A stretch of 53,995 bases of DNA from DASVAL01 sp035649575. Its GTDB lineage: Bacteria; Planctomycetota; UBA1135; UBA2386. Both the position numbers and the translations under genes were made by a program. Below the pieces are notes generated by a model. That model was not told the DNA's origin, made no database searches, and saw nothing but the letters and a program-made list of their open reading frames with translations. This document shows, one piece after another, positions 40,248-49,268 of this stretch. Within the stretch, counting starts at the first letter, position 1; every line of letters begins with the position of its first letter. The stretch spans positions 1-53,995 of the forward strand of contig DASRJH010000216.1 in assembly GCA_035649575.1 (NCBI GenBank), in the 5' to 3' direction.

Positions 40248-40988
40248 TCAGCGGCGCTTCGCGGCGTGCTTGTGCGCGGCGGTCTTCTTCGCGGGTTTCT
40301 TCGCGGCTTGCTTTGCCGACTGCTTCGAAGGAGCCCCGTGTTGCTTCGCGGCTTGCTTCGCCGATTGCTTCGAAGGAGCCCCGTGTTGCTTCGCCGATTG
40401 CTTCGCCGATTGCTTCGAAGCGGGCTTGCTGTGTGGCTTCGCCGATTGTTTCGAGGGTGGCTTCGCCGTCACGGCCGCGGGCTCCGGTGTGGCGGGAGCG
40501 GCGTCTGCGCTGCCCGAGGAGTCCTTGCCCAGGTGCGAGATGGCCTGCGCGTGGATCTCGACGTAGCGCTTGGCCGGGATGCGGCGGATTGCTTCGCCGA
40601 GCACGTCGAGCGCGACGTCGTCGAGCTTCGTGAAGCGCACGCAGCACTTCCCCATGTCGAGCTTCTTGCCGGCCTTTGCCCACGACTTGCGGAACCAGTC
40701 CGCGTGCTCGTTGCCGTCGTCCGAGTAGACACCCATCAGGTAGACGGACATGTAGTCCTTCTGCGAGGCGAGCGCCGCGAACGGCAGCGGATGCTTCGGG
40801 TCGTACGGGAAGTCCGCGGGGAAAGCACCAGCCGACACCGCGTAGCTGATCATTCCGTACTGCATCGTCTCTTCGTACTCCTTGTCGAGGTTCTCGAGGA
40901 TCACCTTGCGCACGGCGGCGATGGCCTCGCGACGGTCGGCGGGAAGAGACGCCAGATACTCGGCGACGGTGATGGCCTCGGAGATCAT
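40248..40988 (-). CDS. DUF1801-like protein with lysine/alanine-rich repeat tail
   Basis: 246 residues from the ATG at 40988 (MISEAITVAEYLASLPADRR). Residues 1-140 fit DUF1801: REAIAAVRKVILENLD, EETMQYGMISYAV, FPYDPKHPLPFAALASQKDYMSVYLMG (split here from a longer match) and VRFTKLDDVALDVLGEAIR. The last ~85 residues are low complexity, built of KQSAK, PSKQSAK and QHGAP units and ending KKPAKKTAAHKHAAKRR, similar to histone-H1-like or DNA-binding tails. The tail is encoded by a 45-bp tandem repeat. DUF1801 function is unknown; the tail suggests nucleic-acid association. The longer frame to 41105 has no support. Confidence 0.83.
   Translation of the reverse strand: MISEAITVAEYLASLPADRREAIAAVRKVILENLDKEYEETMQYGMISYAVSAGAFPADFPYDPKHPLPFAALASQKDYMSVYLMGVYSDDGNEHADWFRKSWAKAGKKLDMGKCCVRFTKLDDVALDVLGEAIRRIPAKRYVEIHAQAISHLGKDSSGSADAAPATPEPAAVTAKPPSKQSAKPHSKPASKQSAKQSAKQHGAPSKQSAKQAAKQHGAPSKQSAKQAAKKPAKKTAAHKHAAKRR
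40321..40410 (-). repeat. 45-bp tandem repeat coding for the lysine-rich tail
   Basis: A 45-bp unit beginning tgcttcgaaggagccccgtg at 40321 repeats at 40366 with few differences and then degrades. Each unit encodes 15 residues of the KQHGAPSKQSAKQAA type. The copy number could vary among strains by slippage. Confidence 0.7.
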
Positions 40989-41040
40989 GGGCGGCAGTGT
41001 ATGCACTGCCGGGAGCCGTTGGCCAGCAGCGCCCGCGCGT

Positions 41041-42303
41041 TCAGCCCTGGTTGGCGCGCGGATCTTCGACGCGGCCGACGAACAGCACGAGACCGGTCGC
41101 GGCATCGCGCAGCACGAAGGCGAACGGGCGATCGGCGTGGAACACCTTCGGTGGTCCCTGCTGCATGGCCGCCGTCGGCGAGAGCACGACAGCGGTCGCT
41201 GCCGCGGCTTCGGCGCCGTTCTCGTCGATGGCGACCCACGCCTTGTGCACGACCTCGGTGACGAAGAAGCGGTCGTCGGTTCCGGTGCCGTCGTGCATGC
41301 CCGAGAAGTCCGCCTGCTGCGAGAACGCGGCGCGCATGCCGAGCGCTTGCAGCGGTGCGCGCAGCGAGTGAGTGGCCTCGGCCTTGAAGCGCGGCAGCCG
41401 CACGTCGACGTTCTCGCCGGTCAGCGAACGCACGTATTCGCCCGCGCGCAGCGTCGCTTCGGCCGAGGCCAGCGAACAGCCCTTCTTCGGCAGCACGATG
41501 TCGCACACGATGCGGCTCGCACGGAACCCCATCGTCAGGATCTGCCACTCGTCTCCCTCCGCGTAGCCGTGGTGCTCCGTGTGGCACATCGTCGGTACGT
41601 CGACGCTCGTGCCACTGGCGAGCAGGAACGGCGCCTTGGTCGTGGCCTCGGGGTAGAACCGCTGCTGCCACGCGCCCTTGAACCACAGCGCGTTCGTGAG
41701 CACGACGCGCGTATCGGTGTTCAGCACGCCGGGGGCGAGCAGCTCGGCGATGCGTTGGTTCGTCGCCTTCGCGATGTGCGCATTGATCTTGACGCGCGCA
41801 GCCTCAGTATCGCCGTGGAAGTCGAGCGCGGCTTGTCCAGCCGCGAACGAAGTGCGCAACAGCTCGACGTAGGCGGGCACGAGATCGAGGCCGTTCTGCA
41901 CCCAGACGTCGTTCGTGAGCACGAGCACAGGGCGGTCGTCCGACTTCTTCTCGGCATCCGCATGCTTCTGCTTGTCGGCGAGGAAGCCCACGCCTTCGAG
42001 CAGCTTGCGCGCGGCGGTGTGCAGCCGTTCCCCCGCGAGGTCGTCGGGAAGATGCAGCATGCTCGCCATCTCGCGCGCCGTCTCCGCGCGTGCGGCGGGC
42101 AGCAGCATCAGTAACGCGATCGAGATGCTCGCGGGCGAGTTCGTCGGCGATCCCTGCGCCGACAGCTTCGCGTGCAGGTCCGCCGCGAATTGGTTGCAGG
42201 CGGCAGCAAGTCGCTGGGCATCCGTCGGTGTCTGGGCCATCGAGGGCTGCAGCATGATGGCCGGCATGAGGAAAGCGAAGCAGAGAGAACGCAGCAGGGT
42301 CAT
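41041..42303 (-). CDS. Exported serpin (serine protease inhibitor)
   Basis: 420 residues with a signal peptide (MTLLRSLCFAFLMPAIMLQPSMAQ). Serpin signatures: NSPASISIALLMLLPAARAET, VLVLTNDVWVQNGLDL, VVLTNALWFKGAWQQRF, RVEDPRANQG near the end and HADRPFAFVLRDAATGLVLFVG. The reactive-centre-loop hinge is DENGAEAAAATAVVL; its small residues are typical of inhibitory serpins that trap their protease. The scissile bond probably lies a few residues after, around VVLSPTAAM, which suggests a chymotrypsin- or elastase-like target. Bacterial serpins are sporadic and usually acquired. No linked protease. Confidence 0.9.
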   Translation of the reverse strand: MTLLRSLCFAFLMPAIMLQPSMAQTPTDAQRLAAACNQFAADLHAKLSAQGSPTNSPASISIALLMLLPAARAETAREMASMLHLPDDLAGERLHTAARKLLEGVGFLADKQKHADAEKKSDDRPVLVLTNDVWVQNGLDLVPAYVELLRTSFAAGQAALDFHGDTEAARVKINAHIAKATNQRIAELLAPGVLNTDTRVVLTNALWFKGAWQQRFYPEATTKAPFLLASGTSVDVPTMCHTEHHGYAEGDEWQILTMGFRASRIVCDIVLPKKGCSLASAEATLRAGEYVRSLTGENVDVRLPRFKAEATHSLRAPLQALGMRAAFSQQADFSGMHDGTGTDDRFFVTEVVHKAWVAIDENGAEAAAATAVVLSPTAAMQQGPPKVFHADRPFAFVLRDAATGLVLFVGRVEDPRANQG

Positions 42304-42415
42304 GTCTGGGCTCGTCGGGAAAGAGGGCGGGCCGAACGCCCTTGGGAAGGGAGCGTTCCGGGGATCTCGGAGGACGTCTCGATTCGCTACCCGCCCGCAC
42401 GCGCCGGTGCGCCGG

Positions 42416-43915
42416 TCACCGGTTGAACGGGTATTCGTTGATCCAGTGAAAGCCGCGGTTGCGCAGCAGGAACGAATCGCCGCGCAGCTCGCGCAACCGG
42501 ACCGTGATCGCGGCGCCATTGTATGTGCCCTCGAGCACGAGCAAGGCAGGCTCCGCAACGGCCGCTGGCGACGGAGTCGGTGCCGGAGTGGGGACTGTGG
42601 TTGGAGCCGGAGCTGGGGTTGTGGTCGGCTCGGTAGTCTTCCCCTGCTCGGGCTTGGCGGGTGCCTCGACGGCTGTTGGCCGGTCGGCCGGTGCGGCGGC
42701 TTCGACCGGCTTGCCAGCCGCACCCGGAGTTTCCCGGCGGTACTTGAGCACGATGGGTGGCGACGCTTGTGCTTCGCTCCCGGGCCGCATCTGTTGCTTC
42801 AAGGTCACCGTCGACTGCGCCGCATCGACCGACAGCTGGTAGCAGGCGCGCGTCTTGCCGTCGGACATCGCGAGCTCTGCGATTTCCTGCACAGGATAGT
42901 CAGGGAAGTACGGGGTCCTGCTCAGCAACACATGCTGCCAACGCGCAGCGTCCGGCAGCGGTGGGACCACGGCGCCGTCGCGCACGAACTCGGCGACTTC
43001 GTAGAGCCCGTCGAGGGGTCCCGCTGGCGCACCTCGGTTTTCCCAGCGCACGTAGATGGGTTGGCCGTAGCTGAACAGGATCCAGCAGACGCATGCGAAC
43101 TTGACCAGACGTTCGGGCCAGAAGATCCATCGCGACAACGGCAATCGCAGCGGCAGCGGCTGCGACGCGCGGTGCCACAACAAGACGTCCGCGAGGCGAG
43201 GCGCATCGCGCAGCAGCAGTCCGATCGACATCAACAGCAGGTGCACCGAGTGGAGCTTGACCGGCACGTCGTAGCAGAAGTTGATCAACACGACGGTGAG
43301 CATCATGGCACTGATCAACATGGCGCCGAGCGTCGTCGTACGCCGCCAGAACAGCAGCACGCCGCCGAGGCACTCCGCGATGCCAGTGAAGGCCGTGAAG
43401 ACCGGTGATGCGGCCATGAAGTTCCAGACGACTCCCATCGGCGACGAATCGCCCCACGTCGAAACCAACCAGAGGCCGTCGCTGCTCGAGAACTGCCCGC
43501 CAAAGAACTTGGCGTTGCCGTAGCCGAGCATCGTGACTCCGAGCATGAACCTCACATAGGTCCGCAGCAGGTCGGCGAGCCGCGCGTGGTTCGACCTGCG
43601 CCCCAGCAGCGACCAGATTCCGGCGATGATGACCGCGAAGGTCGTGTGCATCGCGAGCGCCACGTAGTCGCGTGTCGTGTCGCCGCTGCCGGTATCGAAG
43701 GGGGCGAGGTCCTGCCCGATGAAGAGCACGTTCTTGCCGAACCATGCCAGCACCGCGTTCGATGCGGTTTCGAATCCGTCGGTTGCCGGCTTGGTCTCCG
43801 GGATCAGTTCCAACGGGAATGGGAGGATGTAGAGGATCAGGTAGACGAACACGAAGCGGAAGAGCACACGCTTGGGTCGCGACCAGAATGCGGCGCCGGT
43901 CTCGGGAGCGAGCAT
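42416..43915 (-). CDS. DoxX-like multi-pass membrane protein with periplasmic tail
   Basis: 499 residues starting MLAPETGAAFW. Several membrane segments are visible in the first 330 residues (FRFVFVYLILYILPFPLELI, AMHTTFAVIIAGIWSLLG, LISAMMLTVVLINFCY). The stretch FMLGVTMLGYGNAKFFGGQF with FTGIAECLGGVLLFWRR and LHSVHLLLMSIGLLL resembles DoxX-like quinone-related proteins. The C-terminus is soluble, with a P/T/A-rich linker (TTTPAPAPTTVPTPAPTP) and a final small beta region ending HWINEYPFNR. The enzymatic role is not clear. Not in an evident operon: the serpin follows 112 bp downstream. Confidence 0.78.
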   Translation of the reverse strand: MLAPETGAAFWSRPKRVLFRFVFVYLILYILPFPLELIPETKPATDGFETASNAVLAWFGKNVLFIGQDLAPFDTGSGDTTRDYVALAMHTTFAVIIAGIWSLLGRRSNHARLADLLRTYVRFMLGVTMLGYGNAKFFGGQFSSSDGLWLVSTWGDSSPMGVVWNFMAASPVFTAFTGIAECLGGVLLFWRRTTTLGAMLISAMMLTVVLINFCYDVPVKLHSVHLLLMSIGLLLRDAPRLADVLLWHRASQPLPLRLPLSRWIFWPERLVKFACVCWILFSYGQPIYVRWENRGAPAGPLDGLYEVAEFVRDGAVVPPLPDAARWQHVLLSRTPYFPDYPVQEIAELAMSDGKTRACYQLSVDAAQSTVTLKQQMRPGSEAQASPPIVLKYRRETPGAAGKPVEAAAPADRPTAVEAPAKPEQGKTTEPTTTPAPAPTTVPTPAPTPSPAAVAEPALLVLEGTYNGAAITVRLRELRGDSFLLRNRGFHWINEYPFNR

Positions 43916-44207
43916 GGCAGCAACGTAATGCGCCGGCGGCTGCGAGTGCACGCGGAGTAAGTGGAACCCTGCCCGGGCCATGGCATGGGCGCTTTGGAAC
44001 CGGACCAGCGACTTTCCACATTGATGCCGAGAGCTCGCGCGCAGGTCACTACCAGCCAGTCGGCTTCGGGATCGTAGCGCCGTGGGAATCCGTCACCTGT
44101 GGTGGGGACTTGGCGCTGTGCAGCAACTGATTCGGCAGAGTTCCGTGGCGATGTGCCGAGAAGCGCACGGGCCGCCAGCGCGCGCAGGTGCGCGGCGATC
44201 TTGTGGA

Positions 44208-44283
44208 TGGTGGGCAGAGCCAGAGTTGAACTGGCGACCCCAGCATTTTCAGTGCTGTGCTCTACCAACTGAGCTATCTGCCC
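44208..44283 (-). tRNA. tRNA-Phe(GAA)
   Basis: On the minus strand the acceptor arms are GGGCAGA/TCTGCCC, with discriminator A and an encoded CCA. The D-arm contains GCTCAGTTGGTAGAGC. The anticodon arm is CAGCA-CTGAAAA-TGCTG, giving anticodon GAA. The T-arm is GCCAG-TTCAACT-CTGGC. All four stems pair, 76 nt in total. Confidence 0.96.
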
Positions 44284-44403
44284 GCGCCAAGCCGCGTTCC
44301 CGGGGAGCACGGGGGGGCGGAAGCTAGCGAGCGCGTGTGGATCACGCAAGCAGCAAGAGCGGCGACCGTAGCCGCGCGGGCGGGCCGGTGTTTCCGCGCG
44401 GCG

Positions 44404-45864
44404 ATGCCTCTCGCCATTGCGGGCGCGAACAGCAAGAATCCACCCGTGGACTCCGCCGCGCATCGATGGATCATCGCCGTGGTCGCGGCGGCGGTCCTGC
44501 TCGTGGGCTTGCTGCTCGTGCCGTGGTCGCGCGGCGAACCGTCGCCGACCGTCGATGAGGAGCAGGCTCCGGCGGCTGCATCGAAGACCCCCGAGGCCGT
44601 CACCGAGGTCGTGACGGCCGAGGAGATGCCAGCGACCGAACGCGAACGTGTCGAGCCCACGAATCCGCCACCTGCTCCGCAGCTGGAGCGCGCCGCCGTC
44701 AAGGGCGAACTGAGGGGCCGCGTGTTGCTCGAGACGCGGACGCCGGCCAACGGTGCGCGCGTGCGCATCGGTGCCGGCGAGCCACAGATGGAACCGGACG
44801 GATCGTTCGTCGTGCAGCGCGACCAGGTCGCGCGCGGTGACGATCTCGTGGCCACGCTCGAAGGCTACGAACCCGCGGTGATCGACGATCTGGCACAGAC
44901 TCCAGAGTTCAGGTCCGACGAGGTGCTCGAGATCGTGCTGCCGGGCAGGGCGTTGACCATCGACGGATGGTTGGTCGAAAAAACCGGCGGCGCGCCGTGC
45001 GAAGGCTGGCAGCTCGAGCTCTACCGCGGCACCGACTGTGGGTTGGTCAGCTTTCCGAACATGCTCGCGGAGGATCTCGCTGCCGGTGGGCGCGCGCAGA
45101 AACAGGACCCGCGGATGATGCCGGCGGGCCCCGAACGGGTCGTGAATCCGAACCTGCAAAAGATCGGCAAGGACGGCACTTTCCGCATCGCAGGTCTGCG
45201 GCGTGGGCACGACTACGTGCTGCGCGCGTGGAACGAACGCACGCTGCGGACCGTGCTCAGCGAAGCGATCCCCGCTGGTGCGACGCGTTACGTGTTCACC
45301 GTTCCGAACGCGGATTTCCGCGAGCGCGTCTGGGGTCGCGTGGTCGATCGCCGCGACATGCCGATTGCCGACGTGCGCGTGCGGCTGACGATGCGCGTGC
45401 ACGAGGTGGAGGGCAGGACCTCGTATCAGACCGGCGGGCAGGTCCGTTCGGGGCCCGACGGGAGCTTCGAGTTCAAGGCCGTGCCGCGCGAGAACCTGCT
45501 GTTGCGTTTCGATGGCAAGGACGTCGACAGCTATTACCACGAGCTGCCGGCCGACGATCCTGGTGTGAACCTGCAGATCAGGCTCGCTTGCCTGTGTCGC
45601 TTCCGCTACGAGGCGCTTCCCGGTGTCGCGACTGCGGCGTCGCTGCGTGTGCTCGACGCCAACGAGAAGCCGATGCGCATCACGCGGCAGCTCGGCCAGG
45701 GCAGCACCGAGAGCAACACTTCGTATGCGATCGAGAACGGGCGTTCCCCCGACTTGATGGTCAGCGACACGGCGGCCTGGCTGCTACTGCAGACCCGCGA
45801 CGGCCACCAGCGGCGCGTGCCGATGCCGCTCTCGCGCGGCGACATCACGATCGTGCGCGGTTGA
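44404..45864 (+). CDS. Membrane-anchored carboxypeptidase-regulatory-like protein
   Basis: 486 residues from the ATG at 44404 (MPLAIAGANSKN); a GTG at 44446 is an alternative. A single membrane segment (about 22-40, WIIAVVAAAVLLVGLLLV) anchors it, followed by a charged, proline-rich linker. Three or so beta-sandwich modules are recognisable from GRVLLETRTPANGARVRIG, DGWLVEKTGGAPCEGWQLEL and GRVVDRRDMPIADVRVRLTM, each ending in a D-G-S/T-F strand (EPDGSFVV, KDGTFRIAGL, PDGSFEFKAV). Periplasmic or surface structural role inferred. Same class as the 47546 protein. It converges with the glycosyltransferase-like gene (6-bp gap). Confidence 0.82.
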   Translation: MPLAIAGANSKNPPVDSAAHRWIIAVVAAAVLLVGLLLVPWSRGEPSPTVDEEQAPAAASKTPEAVTEVVTAEEMPATERERVEPTNPPPAPQLERAAVKGELRGRVLLETRTPANGARVRIGAGEPQMEPDGSFVVQRDQVARGDDLVATLEGYEPAVIDDLAQTPEFRSDEVLEIVLPGRALTIDGWLVEKTGGAPCEGWQLELYRGTDCGLVSFPNMLAEDLAAGGRAQKQDPRMMPAGPERVVNPNLQKIGKDGTFRIAGLRRGHDYVLRAWNERTLRTVLSEAIPAGATRYVFTVPNADFRERVWGRVVDRRDMPIADVRVRLTMRVHEVEGRTSYQTGGQVRSGPDGSFEFKAVPRENLLLRFDGKDVDSYYHELPADDPGVNLQIRLACLCRFRYEALPGVATAASLRVLDANEKPMRITRQLGQGSTESNTSYAIENGRSPDLMVSDTAAWLLLQTRDGHQRRVPMPLSRGDITIVRG

Positions 45865-45869
45865 CCGCG

Positions 45870-47480
45870 TCACCGTCGCGGCACGAGCGCGTAGGGCGAA
45901 TGCACTTCGTACCCGAACAACGGGCTGATCGCGCGTGGCTCCGTCAGCAGCGGGCCCGGCAGACGCACGTAGGGATCGTCTGCCGTGCCGCGCTGGCCGT
46001 CCGCACCGGCGAGCCCGGCGTTGAACAGCGCCTCGAACGCATGCGCGCCGACCGAATCGACGACGATCGCCGCGAACCGCTTCTCGCGCAGAGCCACCGC
46101 GGTTCCATCGAGCAGGCTGGCGAGTGCTCGCCGCGCGCGCTCTGACAAGTGGGCGAGCTTGCTGCGGTCGTCGAGCGTCGCGAGATCGAACGTGCCGTCG
46201 GGCTTCCGCGGCAGCAGTTGCATGAGGTCGAAGATCGCTTGGCCGTGCGCGCTTGTACCCTTGCCAGCCTGCCCACTGATGCCACCGTGGCCCGGGATCC
46301 ACACGGGGCCAGGTTGGCTCTTCACGAACGCGAGCAGCTCCTCGTGGGCCCGGCGGTGCGCCGGCGAAGGCAGCATCGGGTAGCGCGTGGTGCGAGGCCA
46401 GCGGCCGTTCTCGCTCGAGGGCCGTGTCGCGGCTAGCCCGAGCGACACGAACTGCACGAGCAGCAAGAAAGGCACCGAGACTTGGAGCCAACGCGTGTTC
46501 GCGGCGGCCGCGGCCGCCGGCCCGAGCACGCACGCGCCCGCGAAGCCGTAGAGCAGCACGTTGTCGAAGCCGCCGACATGCAGGCGCGAGAACCACGACG
46601 TGACGACACCGCCGCAACCGACGGCCGCGAGGAACAGGGCCTCGCGGCGTTGCCCGGCCCGCCACTGCAGCACGAAGCCGAGCAGACCGAGTGCGACGAG
46701 CGGCCACATCGGCCGCAGATCCTCGGTCCAGAACAGCAGCTTGCGTTCGCCGTTCCAGCCGTGGTGCCGCGGCATCTCGAACAGGAAGAAGGTCGACCAC
46801 CCGTCGCTCGCCCAGTGCATCAGACCGGTTGCGGCCGCGATGCCCCCTAGCGTCGCCGCGCCAAAACGCAACGCGTTGCGCCAGTCGTGGCACAGCGCAC
46901 CGATCAGGATCGCTGGCAGCCACATCAGCGCGGATTGCTTCGCGAGCACGGCCGTGGTCGCGAGCACGGCCGCGGGCAGCCAGCGTCGCGAGGTGCCGTG
47001 TCGCAGCACGTAGGCCGTGCAGAGACACGGCAGCACGAACAGCGTGTCGTTGCGCGCGAGGTCGTACCACCACGCGAACCACCCGTAGCCGCCGAGGAAC
47101 ACGCCCATCGCGACGAGACCCGGCAGCAACTTGCCGGTCTCGCGTCGCACCCAGTGCCCGATGATCATCGTTGTGCCGGCCGTCGCCGCGGTCGCGACGA
47201 GACGCAGCGCGAGCAGTCCGGGCAGCCCGAGCTTCATCGCGAACCCGCCGAGCCAGAACATCAGCGGCGCATAGAGGAACGGCACGTGTTCGGGTCCCGG
47301 CGCGCAATAGAGCGGCAGGCCGTCCGCGACGCGTGCGCTGTGGTCGACCATGGCGCCTTCCATCCACTCGAGCTCGTGCGGATAGAAGATGCGCTGGCCC
47401 GCCACGAGCAGGAACACGAGCGCCGCCGCGAACGCGCAGCCGAGCAGCAGCCGCCAGGCGACATGGGAAAACGGGGTCAT
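45870..47480 (-). CDS. Glycosyltransferase-39-like integral membrane protein
   Basis: 536 residues from MTPFSHVAWRLLLG (ATG at 47480; the start is not backed by a clear ribosome site). About ten membrane segments are predicted (LLLGCAFAAALVFLLVAG, GLVAMGVFLGGYGWFAWW, LFVLPCLCTAYVL and others). The first loop carries acidic residues in FYPHELEWMEGAMVDHSA, where dolichol/undecaprenyl-phosphate-mannose-type (GT-C) enzymes place their catalytic acid. A soluble C-terminal domain of about 170 residues (LLAFVKSQPGPVWIPGHGG) follows. Substrate unknown; transfer of a lipid-linked sugar on the outer face of the membrane is the family expectation. Whether it is active cannot be seen. Confidence 0.75.
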   Translation of the reverse strand: MTPFSHVAWRLLLGCAFAAALVFLLVAGQRIFYPHELEWMEGAMVDHSARVADGLPLYCAPGPEHVPFLYAPLMFWLGGFAMKLGLPGLLALRLVATAATAGTTMIIGHWVRRETGKLLPGLVAMGVFLGGYGWFAWWYDLARNDTLFVLPCLCTAYVLRHGTSRRWLPAAVLATTAVLAKQSALMWLPAILIGALCHDWRNALRFGAATLGGIAAATGLMHWASDGWSTFFLFEMPRHHGWNGERKLLFWTEDLRPMWPLVALGLLGFVLQWRAGQRREALFLAAVGCGGVVTSWFSRLHVGGFDNVLLYGFAGACVLGPAAAAAANTRWLQVSVPFLLLVQFVSLGLAATRPSSENGRWPRTTRYPMLPSPAHRRAHEELLAFVKSQPGPVWIPGHGGISGQAGKGTSAHGQAIFDLMQLLPRKPDGTFDLATLDDRSKLAHLSERARRALASLLDGTAVALREKRFAAIVVDSVGAHAFEALFNAGLAGADGQRGTADDPYVRLPGPLLTEPRAISPLFGYEVHSPYALVPRR

Positions 47481-47545
47481 CGAGGTGGCGGCGGGCGGCA
47501 GCAAGGCGCGCTGAGCATAGGGCGGGGTATGCTGGCGTGCCTTCG

Positions 47546-49237
47546 ATGCGTGCTCTGGTCGTGTTCTGCCTGCTCTTGGCGCTCGGTGCCTGGTTGTGGG
47601 CTACCGGTGGTCCTGCGGCATGGCTGTCGGGCCCCGAAATCGCGCCCGGAGACGCGACCGACGCCGGCGCGCAGACAGACGCGAGCTCCTCGGCAGGTGC
47701 CGTGATCGGCGCGGGCCCCGGCAATGGCACGGTCGCGACGCGCGCGGAACCAACACGCCCGAACGCCGAAGGTCTCGCCGACGCGGTTACTGCATGTCTG
47801 CAAGTCGTCGACCACGCGACGATGAAGCCGATCGCGGGGGCCGCGGTGCGTCGTGTGCAGGGTGGTGCCGAGATCGCGTTCACGGACGAACGCGGACTCG
47901 CGGCCTTGCCGCTCGCGGACCGCGAACAGCTCGCCGTCGTGAACGATGGCTACCTGCTGCGCCTCGTGCCGACGCGGCTCGGGTCGACGGAGGCCGAGCC
48001 ACAACAGGTCTTGCTCGTGCGCGATGCCTGGTCGTGGCGCCGGTCGTTCCACTTCGTCGATCCCGAAGGCAAGCGCGTCGCGGAAGCGTTCGTGCGCTTC
48101 CGGCCGCGCGAACCGAGCCCGGCCCGGTCGCCGGTGCCGGCCGGCGACGCGCTGCTGCAGCGCGCGTGGACCGAGCACACGATGCTGGCCGCGCTGCCCG
48201 TGTGCGATTCGGTGCCCGTGCAGCTCGGTTCGTTCGCCGAGAACCGCGTGCACCGGCTCGGTGATGGCGCCGAAGTGCGCTTCGTGTGCGCTGGCGTGTT
48301 CACGCTCGAGGTCGCGACGCCCGGCGGTCTCGTCGGCAGCTCGGAGCTCCGCATCGAGGGTGGTGCCGGTGCGGGCGGCGCTGCGGTGCGGATCCAGCTC
48401 GTGCGTGGCGAGACCGTGAGTGGTCTCGTGGTCGATGCGGTGACTTCGGCGCCGCTGGCTCGCGCGGAACTGACCGTGCAGGGTGGCGAACCGTTGGGCC
48501 TCGTCGCGACGACGGCGGCCGACGGCGCGTTCGCGATCGGCCCGCTGCTGCCCGGTCGCGTCACGCTGAACGTGCGTCACGGCGATTGCGAGCCACAGGC
48601 TGTCGGACCGGTGACGGCGCCGGCCGCGCAAGTGCGAGTCGCGCTGCAGCCGCTGCCGAGAACGAGTTTGCGCGGTCGCGTGCGCAGCCGCCCCGAGCTG
48701 ACTCCGTTGGCCGGAGCGACGATCGTGTGGTCACCCGGGGCCGGGGCACCGGTGACGGCGACGAGCAATGCCGATGGCATGTTCGTGCTGCCCGCGACAG
48801 GCACCGCGGCCGCGAAGCTGCTCGTGCAGGCGCCCGGCCACCAGTCCTATGCCGAACTCGTCGAGCCGGGCTCGCCGTTCGCCGAGTACGACCTCTGGCC
48901 CGGCACGCCGTCGGTCCGACTCGAGAAGGGACTCAGCAGCATGTTGCAGGGCATCGTGCTGGATGCCGAAGGGCGTCCCGTGGTCAATGCGACCGTGCGC
49001 TGGCAACCGGCGCAGCAGATCGCGATGGGGGGTGTTCCGGGCCGTCGCGTGCTCGAGGGCGGCACGCTCGAACTGTTGCTCGTGGCGACGACCGGCATCG
49101 ACGGCGCATTCGCGCTCGAGACGAACCAATTCGGTCCGGGCAAGCTGACGCTCGTTGGGGCCGAGACGGCCGCGGGCAGGATCGACGTGCAAGCCTCGGC
49201 CGGCAAGACCATGAACGGACTCCGGCTGCAGCAATGA
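47546..49237 (+). CDS. Exported multi-domain carboxypeptidase-regulatory-like protein
   Basis: 563 residues starting MRALVVFCLLLALGAWLWATG (signal peptide or anchor). A low-complexity G/A/T linker follows to about residue 75. Then come repeated beta-sandwich modules: CLQVVDHATMKPIAGAAVRRV, FVDPEGKRVAEAFVRFRPR, GLVVDAVTSAPLARAELTVQ, GRVRSRPELTPLAGATIVW and GIVLDAEGRPVVNATVRW. No catalytic site. It is divergent from the glycosyltransferase-like gene, with 65 bp between starts. The longer frame beginning at 47171 is shadow sequence of that neighbour. Confidence 0.82.
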   Translation: MRALVVFCLLLALGAWLWATGGPAAWLSGPEIAPGDATDAGAQTDASSSAGAVIGAGPGNGTVATRAEPTRPNAEGLADAVTACLQVVDHATMKPIAGAAVRRVQGGAEIAFTDERGLAALPLADREQLAVVNDGYLLRLVPTRLGSTEAEPQQVLLVRDAWSWRRSFHFVDPEGKRVAEAFVRFRPREPSPARSPVPAGDALLQRAWTEHTMLAALPVCDSVPVQLGSFAENRVHRLGDGAEVRFVCAGVFTLEVATPGGLVGSSELRIEGGAGAGGAAVRIQLVRGETVSGLVVDAVTSAPLARAELTVQGGEPLGLVATTAADGAFAIGPLLPGRVTLNVRHGDCEPQAVGPVTAPAAQVRVALQPLPRTSLRGRVRSRPELTPLAGATIVWSPGAGAPVTATSNADGMFVLPATGTAAAKLLVQAPGHQSYAELVEPGSPFAEYDLWPGTPSVRLEKGLSSMLQGIVLDAEGRPVVNATVRWQPAQQIAMGGVPGRRVLEGGTLELLLVATTGIDGAFALETNQFGPGKLTLVGAETAAGRIDVQASAGKTMNGLRLQQ

Positions 49238-49268
49238 GCAGGGTGTCTCGGGCGGTGACGCGTCCGCG

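Noticed and set aside
40266..40566. Cysteine-rich small ORFs on the plus strand over the tandem repeat
   Set aside because: They are the antisense reading of the lysine-rich repeat tail of the DUF1801 gene.
44208..44283. tRNA-Phe as an integration site of a mobile element
   Set aside because: No integrase, no direct repeat of the tRNA 3' end and no phage-like gene in the flanks.
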